DNA of 64,000 nucleotides from QQVM01 sp964544885 (GCA_964544885.1 CAZJDX010000005.1:62001-126000); one strand, 5' to 3'; counted from the stretch's first letter, positions 1 to 8,475 are shown. The notes: a model not told the origin generated them from the sequence alone. A program made the numbers and translations.

Positions 1-1
1 A

Positions 2-2524
2 TCCTCCAGGCATGAATCAATCGAAACAGAGAATGTTGGGCGGAGTTCCGAATATGAACTGAGGAAGACCGATACCGGCACTGTTCAGTATAATTCCGGT
101 CGCACTACAGCTTTTCTTCCTGAAACTCACAAAGCCGAAATTCAAGATGAGGCACGAGTGATCTATGAAGCGTTTGAGAGTAATGTGAAGAGTTCGGAAA
201 AATTGTTCAATCAGTCGAGGACTTTGCAGGAAAGAATTCTTGAAATGCCCCGGAGTCCTGAGCGTGACAGCCTGGTAGAAGTGTCCAATGCATTAAGCAG
301 GGAATCTTCAATGCAGTTCACCATAGCGCAGAGTCAGTTGGAGGATGCCATCGCTCTGGACAGCAATCTTTCACTGCTTCTCATCCCTGCCGATGCTGCA
401 CGCATTGCTGCGCTTAATGAGTCCTCTGACATGAGTGTCAGCGAACACACTGTTACACCAAATTCAGATACCGCTGCTGGGTTGGGAATGAAAACTGTTC
501 AGGAAGATTCGCAAACTGAAATGGCGCTCAGCACGCGGACAACTACCACCATACAGGAAAATATAAATCAGGAAGCAACAGCAAAGTCCGCTAAAATGCA
601 AATGCCATTAAGCAGAGCGGTTGAAGAAAACAAACTTCAAACGGCTGATCCGATCCCGCAGACGAAAGTCAGTGATCTGGAACAACCAAACAGTGAGGGT
701 TCAGAGAATGATATAACCCGGACACAGGCGAGCGCCGGCGTACAGACTGTAAGGCCTGATCCGGACAACAATACCGGGCAACATGAGGAGAGTGAAGTAA
801 GTGGACGACAGGGTACAGTTAAAGCTGCAGCTCAAAGCGAAATTAACATTCAGGAGAAGGATGATACAGGTGAAAACGCTACTGCAGCTCAAGTTGAAGT
901 ATCAGCGGAAGGATTGGATGTAAATCATCCAAAGTATCCGGAATATAAGCAGGTACAGGAAGAAATCACAAGCAGTCAGGTGGAGACCATAAATCTCTTT
1001 GCTGAAGGAGTTAACCTGAATAAGAAATCAGTTGAAGAGAAGCAAAGGCAGGTTGACCTGCTGGACAGCGCTCAAAAGACCGATGATGAAGTTTTGCGTG
1101 CGCAACTCCTGACATCAGCCGCGGATCTTGCATATGAATCGGAAAGGCATCAGGAAGAATCCGTGGCTAAGCTTGCCATGTCACAAAAGAAAACGCACGA
1201 AGTAAAAGCCCTGACTGCGAAAATGGAGGACCTGAAGAAAGAAATCAGTACTGCTCCCGGCCAAAACAAGGACAATCTTGCTTCAGTGCCGAATGTAGGT
1301 TCTCAAATACCGAACAATACAGGACCCAATGCGATCAGCCTGACTGAGAAGAGGGCAAGTATGGTGAAAGAAGGAACTGCTGTAAACAAGGTGCCGGATA
1401 TGAGTGTGGATGAGCTAGCCGAATTCTCCTCCATAAAGTACGGAAACAAACAGGGACCGGCTTACAGTAAAGTGAACCCGATTCCGCTTGATCCGGGATT
1501 ACCGGATGGACTTGTATTTAAGATACAGATCGGTGCTTTCCGCAGGCCGATAGCTGATGATAGTTTCAGGAATCTTCAACCGATAAGCGCCGAAACGAGC
1601 AGACCCGGCTGGCTGCGTTACTGTGTGGGAATGTTTAAAACCTTTGAACCGGCCAACCTTGTTAGGAAAGAATTGAGGAAGGGTGAATACAAAGATGCTT
1701 TTGTCGTAGTTTATTATAATGGTAAAAGGATTTCTCTGCAGGAAGCGAATTCGATCCTGGACCGGCAAGGGAATCAAACAGCCTACCTGGGTGAAATGCG
1801 GAAAGAAATTTCAGCACTTAATCAGCTTGACGTGATCAAATCAGCTCGCCCGACCACTGTCAGGGATGAAGATGAAAAGATGTTTTACGGCAATTCAAGT
1901 GCACCCCACAGTTCTATTCAGGAAGCTTTCGGCCCGCTTGAATACACGGTGCAGGTAGGGGTATACAGGAATGAAAAACCACCTTCTGTCCTGGCTGTTC
2001 TTGAACCCATCTATACCGAAAGCATCAAGGACGGTTTGTACCGTTTCACTTCCGGTCGTTATGAACAGAGGAGCGAAGCAGAGCGGGCAAAACGAATGGC
2101 AATAGATGCAGGCGTCAGTGATGCATTTGTGACAACATTCAGAACAAGCAGCAGCAAGGTTGAATCTGCTCCGGTACCTGCATACCGCGTGGTCGGTTCG
2201 GAACAGCTGGAAGCCGTATCCGCTTCTGCGGATTCAAGATCGAAAGGACCGGAAGCAATCAGTTACAGGGTTCAACTTGGAGCATTCAGACAGAATGTAC
2301 CATTAGAAATGGTGGATGCATTTCTTTCCATCAGTGATAAAGGGATAGTCAGAATCAGCGATGAGAGAGGACTGAACATTTTCTATGCAGGAAATTTTTC
2401 TACCTATGAAGAGGCCCGCAGCTTAAAAGATGAGATCATTTCCAAAGGGGTTCAAGATGCCTTTGTCGTTTCTTTTTCAGGGACAAAAAGAATTCCTCTG
2501 TCTTCAGCTATGCCGGCAGAATAA
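2..2524 (+). CDS. Triple SPOR-domain protein (5' partial)
   Basis: The reading frame is open from base 2, so the N-terminus lies outside the window; the GTG at 158 is only an in-frame internal codon. About 840 residues are visible. The first half is acidic, Gln/Glu/Ser-rich low-complexity sequence with coiled-coil-like stretches. The C-terminal half carries three SPOR-like units near 1509-1750, 1939-2150 and 2262-2500, opening with FKIQIGAF, YTVQVGVY and YRVQLGAF and ending in repeated DAFVV/DAFVT strands. SPOR domains bind denuded peptidoglycan glycan strands, so the protein probably sits in the periplasm or at the outer membrane and contacts the wall. Three copies in one chain are unusual. 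The specific function is unknown. No stop or frameshift interrupts the frame. Confidence 0.85.
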   Translation, partial: SSRHESIETENVGRSSEYELRKTDTGTVQYNSGRTTAFLPETHKAEIQDEARVIYEAFESNVKSSEKLFNQSRTLQERILEMPRSPERDSLVEVSNALSRESSMQFTIAQSQLEDAIALDSNLSLLLIPADAARIAALNESSDMSVSEHTVTPNSDTAAGLGMKTVQEDSQTEMALSTRTTTTIQENINQEATAKSAKMQMPLSRAVEENKLQTADPIPQTKVSDLEQPNSEGSENDITRTQASAGVQTVRPDPDNNTGQHEESEVSGRQGTVKAAAQSEINIQEKDDTGENATAAQVEVSAEGLDVNHPKYPEYKQVQEEITSSQVETINLFAEGVNLNKKSVEEKQRQVDLLDSAQKTDDEVLRAQLLTSAADLAYESERHQEESVAKLAMSQKKTHEVKALTAKMEDLKKEISTAPGQNKDNLASVPNVGSQIPNNTGPNAISLTEKRASMVKEGTAVNKVPDMSVDELAEFSSIKYGNKQGPAYSKVNPIPLDPGLPDGLVFKIQIGAFRRPIADDSFRNLQPISAETSRPGWLRYCVGMFKTFEPANLVRKELRKGEYKDAFVVVYYNGKRISLQEANSILDRQGNQTAYLGEMRKEISALNQLDVIKSARPTTVRDEDEKMFYGNSSAPHSSIQEAFGPLEYTVQVGVYRNEKPPSVLAVLEPIYTESIKDGLYRFTSGRYEQRSEAERAKRMAIDAGVSDAFVTTFRTSSSKVESAPVPAYRVVGSEQLEAVSASADSRSKGPEAISYRVQLGAFRQNVPLEMVDAFLSISDKGIVRISDERGLNIFYAGNFSTYEEARSLKDEIISKGVQDAFVVSFSGTKRIPLSSAMPAE

Positions 2525-2553
2525 TTTCAGCGTCTGCTCCGGCTGCCTGTCGG

Positions 2554-2652
2554 TATCTTTGATTGGGGATCAGTCCGGAAAAATTTTCGTGTAATTCTCA
2601 TTCCCTTTCCTGAGTTTTATTTCCAATCCTTCTAATTCTTTTCTTAAATTTG
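2554..2652 (+). promoter_or_regulatory. Two TAnnTTTG elements before clpS
   Basis: TATCTTTG at 2554-2561 and TAAATTTG at 2645-2652 both match the Bacteroidetes -7 consensus TAnnTTTG. The second lies 22 bases before the clpS ATG and is the better candidate. No clear TTG -33 element is found at the usual distance for either, so promoter activity is an inference. Confidence 0.4.
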
Positions 2653-2674
2653 TGGGAAAGTAAAACTATTCCTT

Positions 2675-2965
2675 ATGATCCGCTTCAACAAAGAAAACGA
2701 TTTTGAGAACGAGCAAATCGAGGTTACCGATGAGACCACAGCACGTGAACGATCACTGACATTGTATAATGATGATGTCAACACCTTTGATTTTGTAATT
2801 GAATCACTCGTGGAAATTTGCGAACATGATCTCATTCAAGCCGAGCAGTGTACGCTGATCGTACATTATAACGGGAAATGTGTTGTAAAAAACGGTACTT
2901 ATTCAAGCCTTCATCCGATGAGGGTTGCTTTGTGTGACCGGGGACTCTCCGCTGTTATTCACTGA
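2675..2965 (+). CDS. clpS: ATP-dependent Clp protease adaptor ClpS
   Basis: A 96-residue protein with the ClpS core. It contains the LYNDDVNTFDFVI segment (the family's L-N-D-D motif that contacts N-degron substrates), followed by a helix and the VHYNGKCVVKNG strand region corresponding to the family's H-x-x-G-K/G segment. ClpS binds the ClpA/ClpC N-terminal domain in the cytosol and delivers N-end-rule substrates to ClpAP/ClpCP. Length is normal for the family. The charged N-terminal tail is disordered, as usual. Its stop lies 25 bases before the start of a lipoprotein protease on the same strand, so the two may be co-transcribed. No clpA or clpC gene is in the window, which is common because the chaperone is usually encoded elsewhere. 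Confidence 0.9.
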   Translation: MIRFNKENDFENEQIEVTDETTARERSLTLYNDDVNTFDFVIESLVEICEHDLIQAEQCTLIVHYNGKCVVKNGTYSSLHPMRVALCDRGLSAVIH

Positions 2966-2990
2966 TAAATCCTGTTTAATTTTTAAACCT

Positions 2991-3788
2991 ATGAAAAAGA
3001 AATTCCTTTATTCCATCCTTTTTGTGATGATAATCTCTGCCTGCAGCAGGGTTCCAATCACAAAGCGGAAGCAGATGAATCTGCTTCCCGAAAGTGAACT
3101 TATGGCGATGAGTCTGACAAGCTACAGGGATTTTCTGAAGACAAATCCTCCGGTATTGAATACTGCAGATGCTGCCATGGTGAAAAGAATCGGTCAAAGG
3201 ATTTCCGTGGCTGTGACAAAATATATGAATCAGCACGGGCAGGGGAGCAGAATTAAGGGATACAACTGGGAATTCAATCTGGTCAATTCCAAAGAAGCCA
3301 ATGCCTGGTGTATGTCAGGCGGAAAGGTTGTGGTATATCAGGGCCTCTTACCCCTGACACAGGATGAGAATGGACTGGCAATAGTGATGGGTCATGAAAT
3401 TGCCCATGCCGTTGCGAGGCATGGGAATGAGAGAATGAGCCAGGCATTGCTGGCGCAGGGGATCGGACTGAGCCTTGACCTTGCGCTCTCCCAGCAAAGC
3501 GCTCAGACACGGAATATCTTATTAACCAGTTATGGGGTTGGTTCAACCTTGGGAATACTTGCTTATTCCCGGACTCATGAAACAGAAGCGGATAAACTCG
3601 GCCTGATCTTCGCAGCCATGGCAGGTTATGACCCCCAGAAAGCGATACCCTTCTGGCAAAGAATGTCTGCAGCCGGTGGCGGAAAGCCACCTGAATTGTT
3701 GAGTACGCATCCCAGTGACGAAACACGGATCCGGAATTTGCGCGAGTTCATGCCAACAGCAATGAAGTACTATAAACCTCAGGGTTGA
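2991..3788 (+). CDS. M48 family metalloprotease lipoprotein (LoiP/BepA-like)
   Basis: A 265-residue exported zinc protease. I chose ATG 2991 because it begins a lipoprotein signal, MKKKFLYSILFVMIISAC, with the lipobox cysteine at residue 18; the longer frame from 2925 overlaps clpS and lacks a signal peptide. The zinc motif HEIAH is at residues 135-139, with the third ligand in ETEAD near residue 197. Both are standard for peptidase M48. Homologues such as LoiP/YggG and BepA act at the outer membrane in protein quality control. The chain is compact, without the C-terminal TPR domain of BepA, so it is closer to LoiP. Family assignment is firm; the substrate is unknown. It lies directly downstream of clpS. 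Confidence 0.9.
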   Translation: MKKKFLYSILFVMIISACSRVPITKRKQMNLLPESELMAMSLTSYRDFLKTNPPVLNTADAAMVKRIGQRISVAVTKYMNQHGQGSRIKGYNWEFNLVNSKEANAWCMSGGKVVVYQGLLPLTQDENGLAIVMGHEIAHAVARHGNERMSQALLAQGIGLSLDLALSQQSAQTRNILLTSYGVGSTLGILAYSRTHETEADKLGLIFAAMAGYDPQKAIPFWQRMSAAGGGKPPELLSTHPSDETRIRNLREFMPTAMKYYKPQG

Positions 3789-3793
3789 GCTGT

Positions 3794-3822
3794 TTGTAAA
3801 AAGAATAATTAATCTATCTTTG
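3794..3822 (+). promoter_or_regulatory. Promoter of tRNA-Arg
   Basis: TTG at 3794-3796, an 18-base spacer and TATCTTTG at 3815-3822 form a textbook Bacteroidetes promoter (TTG-N17-23-TAnnTTTG). It lies 13 bases before the mature tRNA 5' end, so transcription should begin within a few bases of the tRNA. The element is followed by GCGCCC, a continuation also seen at the promoter near 41003. Confidence 0.75.
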
Positions 3823-3835
3823 CGCCCTTTAATAC

Positions 3836-3909
3836 GGACCCGTAGCTTAACTGGATAGAGCATCTGACTACGGATCAGAAGGTTAGGGGTTCGACTCCCT
3901 TCGGGTTCA
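3836..3909 (+). tRNA. tRNA-Arg (anticodon ACG)
   Basis: A complete cloverleaf can be folded by eye. The acceptor stem GGACCCG (3836-3842) pairs with CGGGTTC (3902-3908), with one G-U pair and discriminator A at 3909. The D arm is GCTT...GAGC, the anticodon stem is TCTGA/TCAGA around loop CTACGGA (anticodon ACG), and the T arm is AGGGG-TTCGACT-CCCTT. CCA is not encoded. The gene has its own promoter upstream and a strong terminator hairpin downstream, so it is an independent unit. Confidence 0.95.
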
Positions 3910-3920
3910 CTGGAAATAGA

Positions 3921-3956
3921 AAGGCTTAATGGGTTGCCATTAGGCCTTGTTTTTTA
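3921..3956 (+). terminator. Rho-independent terminator after tRNA-Arg
   Basis: AAGGCTTAATGG, loop GTTG, and CCATTAGGCCTT form a 12-bp stem with one wobble pair, followed by GTTTTTTATT. Position and shape fit an intrinsic terminator for the tRNA transcript. Confidence 0.85.
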
Positions 3957-3963
3957 TTCAATT

Positions 3964-4101
3964 TCAATACGTATACGGTCCCTTTTCCTTGTTGTTTTTA
4001 ACCTGCAAGGGTTCATTCAGGTAAGGGATGGTCTTCTTTGTTGAGGTAAAGCCGCCGGGTTCTCTTAGTTGCTCACAGGTATTGAATAAATCATTCAGCA
4101 T
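3964..4101 (-). CDS. Possible small ORF or gene remnant (45 aa)
   Basis: In the gap between tRNA-Arg and glmM, the minus strand has an ATG at 4101 leading through 45 codons to TGA at 3964. The frame stays open upstream to about 4160 without another ATG. The translation looks protein-like rather than random: it has NDLFNTCEQLREPGGFTST in the middle and a Lys/Asn-rich tail ending in GPYTY. I do not recognise a family. It may be a small gene, or the 3' end of a decayed gene whose 5' part is lost. No promoter is obvious upstream on the minus strand. Confidence 0.3.
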   Translation of the reverse strand: MLNDLFNTCEQLREPGGFTSTKKTIPYLNEPLQVKNNKEKGPYTY

Positions 4102-4163
4102 AGGTTCGTTAATAAATTCAGTCTGAAACCCGCGTTGCAAAGGGAAAAAAGCCGGAAAGAATT

Positions 4164-4171
4164 TATCTTTG
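4164..4171 (+). promoter_or_regulatory. TAnnTTTG element before glmM
   Basis: TATCTTTG at 4164-4171 lies 25 bases before the proposed TTG start of glmM. A TTG occurs at 4135-4137 but the 26-base spacer is long, so the -33 half is doubtful. Confidence 0.5.
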
Positions 4172-4196
4172 TGTCTTCATAGATCAATCGGAAACA

Positions 4197-5606
4197 TTGG
4201 CACTAATTAAATCCATTTCGGGTATCAGAGGAACTATTGGCGGTAAAGCCGGGGAAGGTCTTACACCTCCGGACATTGTACGATTTACTGCGGCTTATGG
4301 CACCTGGGTGTTAAGACGTCAAGGAAAGGAAGCGAAGAAACCGGTAATCGTTATTGGCCGGGACGCGAGAATCTCCGGTGAAATGGTTCAGAACCTGGTT
4401 GCAGGAACCCTGAAGGGGCTTGGATTGGATGTAATTTACCTGGGCCTCTCCACCACACCGACGGTGGAAATTGCCGTTACGGAGATGAATGCCGATGGAG
4501 GAATCATTATCACAGCCAGTCATAATCCTAAACAGTGGAATGCATTAAAACTTCTGAACGAGAAAGGTGAGTTTATTTCCGCCGCCGATGGCGAAGAAGT
4601 GCTTCAATTGGCCGATGCCAATGCATTCAGTTTTGCTGAAGTCAATAAACTGGGAAGATTCACCTCCATTCCCAATTATCATCAGCGTCATATTGAAATG
4701 ATCCTTTCCCTGCCTCTCGTTGACGTGGAAGCGATTCGTTCCAGAAAATTCAAAGTAGTTATCGATTGCGTGAACTCTTCCGGAGGAATCGTGCTGCCTC
4801 CCTTGCTGAAAGCCCTGGGTGTGGATGATGTTATCCTCCTTTATTGTGAACCCAACGGACAGTTTCCTCATAATCCAGAGCCCTTACCGGAACATCTCCG
4901 GGATATATCGCTTGAAGTAAAAAAGCACAAGGCTCATCTCGGTATTGTGGTTGACCCTGACGTTGACAGACTTGCGCTGATTTGCGAAGATGGTGAGATG
5001 TTTGGCGAAGAATATACACTTGTTGCCGTTGCAGACTATATCCTGAAAAACAAGAAGGGAAATACCGTATCCAACCTGTCCTCAACACGCGCTCTCAGAG
5101 ACATCACCGAAAAGGCGGGAGGATCATACTTTGCTGCAGCAGTTGGTGAAGTGAACGTAGTTGAGGTGATGAAAGCCAATAACGCGATCATCGGCGGTGA
5201 AGGTAACGGAGGTATTATTTATCCTGACCTGCATTACGGAAGAGACGCTCTCGTCGGCATTGCACTTTTTCTAAGTCATCTTGCCAGATCCGGAAAAAGC
5301 ACTTCAATTTTGAGAGCTTCGTATCCCAATTATCATATTTCCAAAAACAAAATTGAGCTCACTGCAGACATTAATGTGGATGAAATTCTGGCAGGCATCA
5401 AAACCAAGTACAGTAAACAACCTGTGAATACAATCGATGGTGTAAAGATAGAGTTCGATAAGGAATGGGTGCATTTACGAAAGAGTAATACGGAACCCAT
5501 CATCAGGATATACTCTGAGAGCCAGTCGCAGACCACCGCTGAAAAACTTGCACAGAAAATCATGATGGACATTAAGGATATGATCAGTGAAAAGCTGATC
5601 AGATGA
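4197..5606 (+). CDS. glmM: Phosphoglucosamine mutase
   Basis: A 469-residue alpha-D-phosphohexomutase. The start is TTG at 4197: the encoded MALIKSISGIRGTIGG is the conserved N-terminus of Bacteroidetes GlmM and no ATG precedes it. The phosphoserine loop TASHNP has its catalytic Ser at residue 108. The magnesium loop DPDVDR has Asp at 253, 255 and 257. The sugar-binding GEGNGG and the C-terminal phosphate-binding RKSNTEPIIRIY segment are both present. The enzyme interconverts glucosamine-6-P and glucosamine-1-P for UDP-GlcNAc synthesis in the cytosol. A phosphomannomutase role cannot be excluded from sequence alone. The cysteine desulfurase gene follows 31 bases downstream. Confidence 0.9.
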   Translation: MALIKSISGIRGTIGGKAGEGLTPPDIVRFTAAYGTWVLRRQGKEAKKPVIVIGRDARISGEMVQNLVAGTLKGLGLDVIYLGLSTTPTVEIAVTEMNADGGIIITASHNPKQWNALKLLNEKGEFISAADGEEVLQLADANAFSFAEVNKLGRFTSIPNYHQRHIEMILSLPLVDVEAIRSRKFKVVIDCVNSSGGIVLPPLLKALGVDDVILLYCEPNGQFPHNPEPLPEHLRDISLEVKKHKAHLGIVVDPDVDRLALICEDGEMFGEEYTLVAVADYILKNKKGNTVSNLSSTRALRDITEKAGGSYFAAAVGEVNVVEVMKANNAIIGGEGNGGIIYPDLHYGRDALVGIALFLSHLARSGKSTSILRASYPNYHISKNKIELTADINVDEILAGIKTKYSKQPVNTIDGVKIEFDKEWVHLRKSNTEPIIRIYSESQSQTTAEKLAQKIMMDIKDMISEKLIR

Positions 5607-5637
5607 AGAGAGGGCAGGTTAAAAACACATCAGAACA

Positions 5638-6774
5638 ATGAGAATATACCTGGATAACGCAGCAACCACTCCGATGGATCCGGAAGTAGTAGATGCCATG
5701 CTTCCTTTTATGAAGGAACATTATGGAAATCCTTCGAGCATCCATTCATATGGAAGGGAAGTCAGAGCAGCGATAGAATCAGCAAGGAAAACTGTGGCTC
5801 GCTTTCTCAATGTTTCACCCTCAGAAATATTTTTTACTTCGGGCGGTACGGAAGCGAACAATACTGCGCTGTTTTGCAGTGTAAGAGACCTGGGGATTTC
5901 ACATGTGATATCATCGCCACTGGAACATCATGCTGTTTTGCATTCCCTGCAGGAACTTGAAAAAGAAGGAAGGATAAAACTCAGTCTGCTGAATCCTGAC
6001 AAGCAAGGCAGGCTGAATATGACAGAACTGAAGGAACTCCTGGGAAAGGAAAAGAATACGCTGGTTTCGCTGATGCATGCCAATAATGAGATCGGCAATT
6101 TGTTTCCAATAGAAGAGGTAGCCGCATTATGCAGAGAACATGGCGCGCTGTTCCACAGTGATACGGTTCAGACTATGGGACATTATCCCATTGACCTGTC
6201 TGCCATCCCTGTGCATTTTGTGACTTGTGCCGCACATAAGTTTCACGGACCGAAGGGTGTCGGATTTTTGTATATCAATCATAATGTCAGGATTCATCCG
6301 TTTATTCATGGTGGTGCCCAGGAAAGAAATATGAGAGGGGGTACCGAAAATGTATATGGTATCATCGGACTTGCAAAGGCCATTGAGATCGCCGCTGAGC
6401 ATATGGAAGAACACAGGAATCATATTCAGGGCTTGAAAGTTTATATGATGAGGAGTCTGCAGGAGAATATTCATGGAATAGAATTTAACGGGGATCCGGA
6501 AGGGAATAGTCTCTACACTGTCCTAAACGTCTCTTTTCCTCCTTCGGAGAATTCAGAAATGCTTTTATTTAATTTGGATATTTCAGGTATTGCCTGTTCC
6601 GGTGGCAGCGCCTGCACTTCCGGAAGTGATGCCGGCTCACATGTACTAAAAGCTATTTATGGAGAGTCAGAAAGGCCTTCGGTACGTTTTTCATTCAGTA
6701 AATACAATACAAGAAAAGAGGTCGACTTTGTTGTTGAAAAATTAAAGGAACTCTATTCCGTCAAAGTCGGATGA
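5638..6774 (+). CDS. Cysteine desulfurase (NifS/IscS class)
   Basis: A 378-residue PLP enzyme of aminotransferase class V. It begins with the family signature YLDNAATTPMDPEV. The PLP lysine is K201 in AAHKFHGPKG, and the catalytic cysteine is C326 in the flexible loop SGGSACTSGS, which identifies a class I NifS/IscS enzyme rather than SufS. It converts cysteine to alanine and passes the persulfide sulfur to Fe-S scaffolds or thio-modification enzymes. No iscU, nifU or suf genes are nearby, so the acceptor is not shown; tRNA thiolation through MnmA is one possibility. Length is typical. It is probably co-transcribed with glmM. Downstream lies a short convergent gap. Confidence 0.93.
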   Translation: MRIYLDNAATTPMDPEVVDAMLPFMKEHYGNPSSIHSYGREVRAAIESARKTVARFLNVSPSEIFFTSGGTEANNTALFCSVRDLGISHVISSPLEHHAVLHSLQELEKEGRIKLSLLNPDKQGRLNMTELKELLGKEKNTLVSLMHANNEIGNLFPIEEVAALCREHGALFHSDTVQTMGHYPIDLSAIPVHFVTCAAHKFHGPKGVGFLYINHNVRIHPFIHGGAQERNMRGGTENVYGIIGLAKAIEIAAEHMEEHRNHIQGLKVYMMRSLQENIHGIEFNGDPEGNSLYTVLNVSFPPSENSEMLLFNLDISGIACSGGSACTSGSDAGSHVLKAIYGESERPSVRFSFSKYNTRKEVDFVVEKLKELYSVKVG

Positions 6775-6811
6775 GTTCCTTCATTCAGGCAGCCTTCCAA
6801 AAAACTATCTT

Positions 6812-7288
6812 TTACCTCCCTGGTCCGGGCCTGTTTCCTCCGCGGCCATCAGGTCTGTCTTTTAACATTTCAAGAAGTCTTCTCTTGAAATCTTCCTCAG
6901 CTTTGTAGAGCCTTGCCACCTGCTTTGGAACCAGGATTGTCTTAAACCGGGGATGATATTTTTTCATGATATCCAGTTCATCCTGCCGGAATTTCAATTC
7001 ACTGTCAACAAATTTTTCAGCCTCCGAATCGCTCATTTCGTCCATATTCTGACGGGCTTCCATCAGGTTCAACCTTCGCGATTTTCTCAGCTTCTCCATT
7101 TCGTCGCTGTACTGATTATATACGGGCCAGAATTTCTGGGCTTCTTCCGGTGTGAGATCCAGCCGGTCGGTTAAGAAACCGATCTTCATGGCTTCTACAT
7201 TCTCTCTTTCGGGTCGTTTGTCTTGCGCATTGACTGTAAGTGATATGATCGCGAACAGCATGCAAAAAATTCTCTTTACTTTTCTCAT
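6812..7288 (-). CDS. Small exported Spy/CpxP-like helical protein
   Basis: A 158-residue protein with an N-terminal signal peptide ending near VNA-Q (residue 21). The mature part is highly charged and helical, with the LDLTPEEAQKFWPVYNQYSDEME segment that recurs in small periplasmic Spy/CpxP-like and zinc-resistance-type proteins, and a basic Gly/Pro tail (RGGNRPGPGR). Its ATG overlaps the upstream anti-sigma stop as ATGA (7288-7285), so it is translationally coupled to it. In Bacteroidetes such proteins often follow an ECF sigma/anti-sigma pair. A role as a periplasmic chaperone or signal modulator of the sigma system is an inference. Homology to Spy itself is weak by eye. Confidence 0.65.
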   Translation of the reverse strand: MRKVKRIFCMLFAIISLTVNAQDKRPERENVEAMKIGFLTDRLDLTPEEAQKFWPVYNQYSDEMEKLRKSRRLNLMEARQNMDEMSDSEAEKFVDSELKFRQDELDIMKKYHPRFKTILVPKQVARLYKAEEDFKRRLLEMLKDRPDGRGGNRPGPGR

Positions 7289-7860
7289 AGTAGTTGTTCA
7301 ATTTGTGATAACTCAATATTATTCTCTATCAGGTACTGTACATAAGGATCAGTGAGATTTTCACCGGATTCAGGATTGTCCATTGCCATGAATTCCTCGA
7401 TCAGCATGGATTCATCCAATAGCATGAGATCATAGCCATTATCCGTCAGACTCTCCCTAAGGTTATTTGAGGGGACTTCGATCACCTGCGTTCTGAAGGT
7501 GGATGTGACAAAGAAGATCAGGAAGAAAATGGCAATCATGGATAGACTGATCTGAGGCCGAAGCAAGGCAGCGACCCATTCGTTCCGGACAGGGTTTCCG
7601 TGACCTGAGCTGATCTTTGCCCGGACTTTTAAGGGGAGCGATTCGAAGTAATTTTCAGGTACTTCGAAAGGTTCAACTGCATCAGCTTTCTCCAATCCGG
7701 CGAGAGCGTTGGTTTTGAGATAAATCCAGGCCTGAAGTTCCTTGAAATAGTCATCCGGAACGGTAAATGGAGCAGGCCCGGATTCCTGATCAGACAGATC
7801 TGAAAGTCTGAATTTTTCAGTCCTCTGGCTTTTATTGAATTGATTCTCCATTTTTTTCAT
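7285..7860 (-). CDS. Probable anti-sigma factor, single-pass membrane
   Basis: A 191-residue protein. The N-terminal ~85 residues are soluble and contain two FxVPxxYF-like repeats (FTVPDDYFKEL and FEVPENYFESL). One hydrophobic segment, ISLSMIAIFFLIFFVTS, follows near residues 88-108, then about 80 acidic residues on the far side. This layout, directly behind an ECF sigma gene (35-base gap), fits a membrane anti-sigma factor that holds the sigma via its N-terminal side and senses envelope signals through the C-terminal side. No HxxxCxxC zinc motif is visible. A second in-frame ATG at 7851 could be the start. The stop overlaps the following gene. Confidence 0.65.
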   Translation of the reverse strand: MKKMENQFNKSQRTEKFRLSDLSDQESGPAPFTVPDDYFKELQAWIYLKTNALAGLEKADAVEPFEVPENYFESLPLKVRAKISSGHGNPVRNEWVAALLRPQISLSMIAIFFLIFFVTSTFRTQVIEVPSNNLRESLTDNGYDLMLLDESMLIEEFMAMDNPESGENLTDPYVQYLIENNIELSQIEQLL

Positions 7861-7895
7861 TGTATACTGATAGGATAATTTTAATCACGAATGGT

Positions 7896-8444
7896 TTAAT
7901 GACTGCATATATAGTTTTCAATTTTCTTTACTGCATGATGATAACTTGCTTTTAAAGCGCCAACAGTCACACCAAGAATTTCGGAGATCTCTTCGTATTT
8001 CATGCCATCAAAGTATTTCATGTTAAATACAATCCTTTGCTGGGGAGGAAGAGTTAGGATGGCTTTTTGAAGGAGCATCTGGATCTTATCCCCGGTGAAA
8101 AGACGGTCCTGCTCCAGCGAAGCGGATAATTCTCTCTCAACATTGACGATCGGTACGAAAAATCTTTTTCTTTTCTGGTTCAGGAAGGTGATGGCTTCAT
8201 TAGTCGCGATCCGGTAGATCCAGGTGTACAATTTGGAATCCTCCCGAAAACCATCGAGCGAACGCCAAATCTTTACAAAAACATTCTGAACAACATCATT
8301 ACTGTCATCATGATCGATCAGAATTCTTCTGATATGCCAGTAAATTTTCTGATGATACTGATCAACCAGAATAGTAAAAGCGTGATGTCTGGTTTCTTCC
8401 GCACGGAACTGCCCGAGTATTTCTTTGTCAGTTAATTCTGCCAT
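7896..8444 (-). CDS. ECF-type RNA polymerase sigma factor
   Basis: A 182-residue sigma-70 family protein of the extracytoplasmic-function type. Region 2 covers about residues 25-95, with the -10-recognition and core-binding sequence DDSNDVVQNVFVKIWRSLDGF and TWIYRIATNEAITFL. Region 4 covers about 125-178, with LPPQQRIVFNMKYFDGMKYEEI and the helix-turn-helix EISEILGVTVGALKASYHHA. There is no region 1.1 or 3. It directs transcription of a stress regulon from the cytosol. The probable anti-sigma and a small exported protein follow immediately, and tktC ends 31 bases upstream on the same strand, so it may be read from the transketolase transcript as well. Confidence 0.92.
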   Translation of the reverse strand: MAELTDKEILGQFRAEETRHHAFTILVDQYHQKIYWHIRRILIDHDDSNDVVQNVFVKIWRSLDGFREDSKLYTWIYRIATNEAITFLNQKRKRFFVPIVNVERELSASLEQDRLFTGDKIQMLLQKAILTLPPQQRIVFNMKYFDGMKYEEISEILGVTVGALKASYHHAVKKIENYICSH

Positions 8445-8475
8445 AGATTCATTCGTGCAAGAAGCTGGATGGGTT

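Noticed and set aside
2925..2990. Start of the M48 protease at 2925
   Set aside because: It overlaps clpS and hides the lipoprotein signal that begins at ATG 2991.
3283..3726. 147-residue minus-strand frame over the M48 protease
   Set aside because: Shadow frame; Arg- and His-rich random-like translation with no motif.
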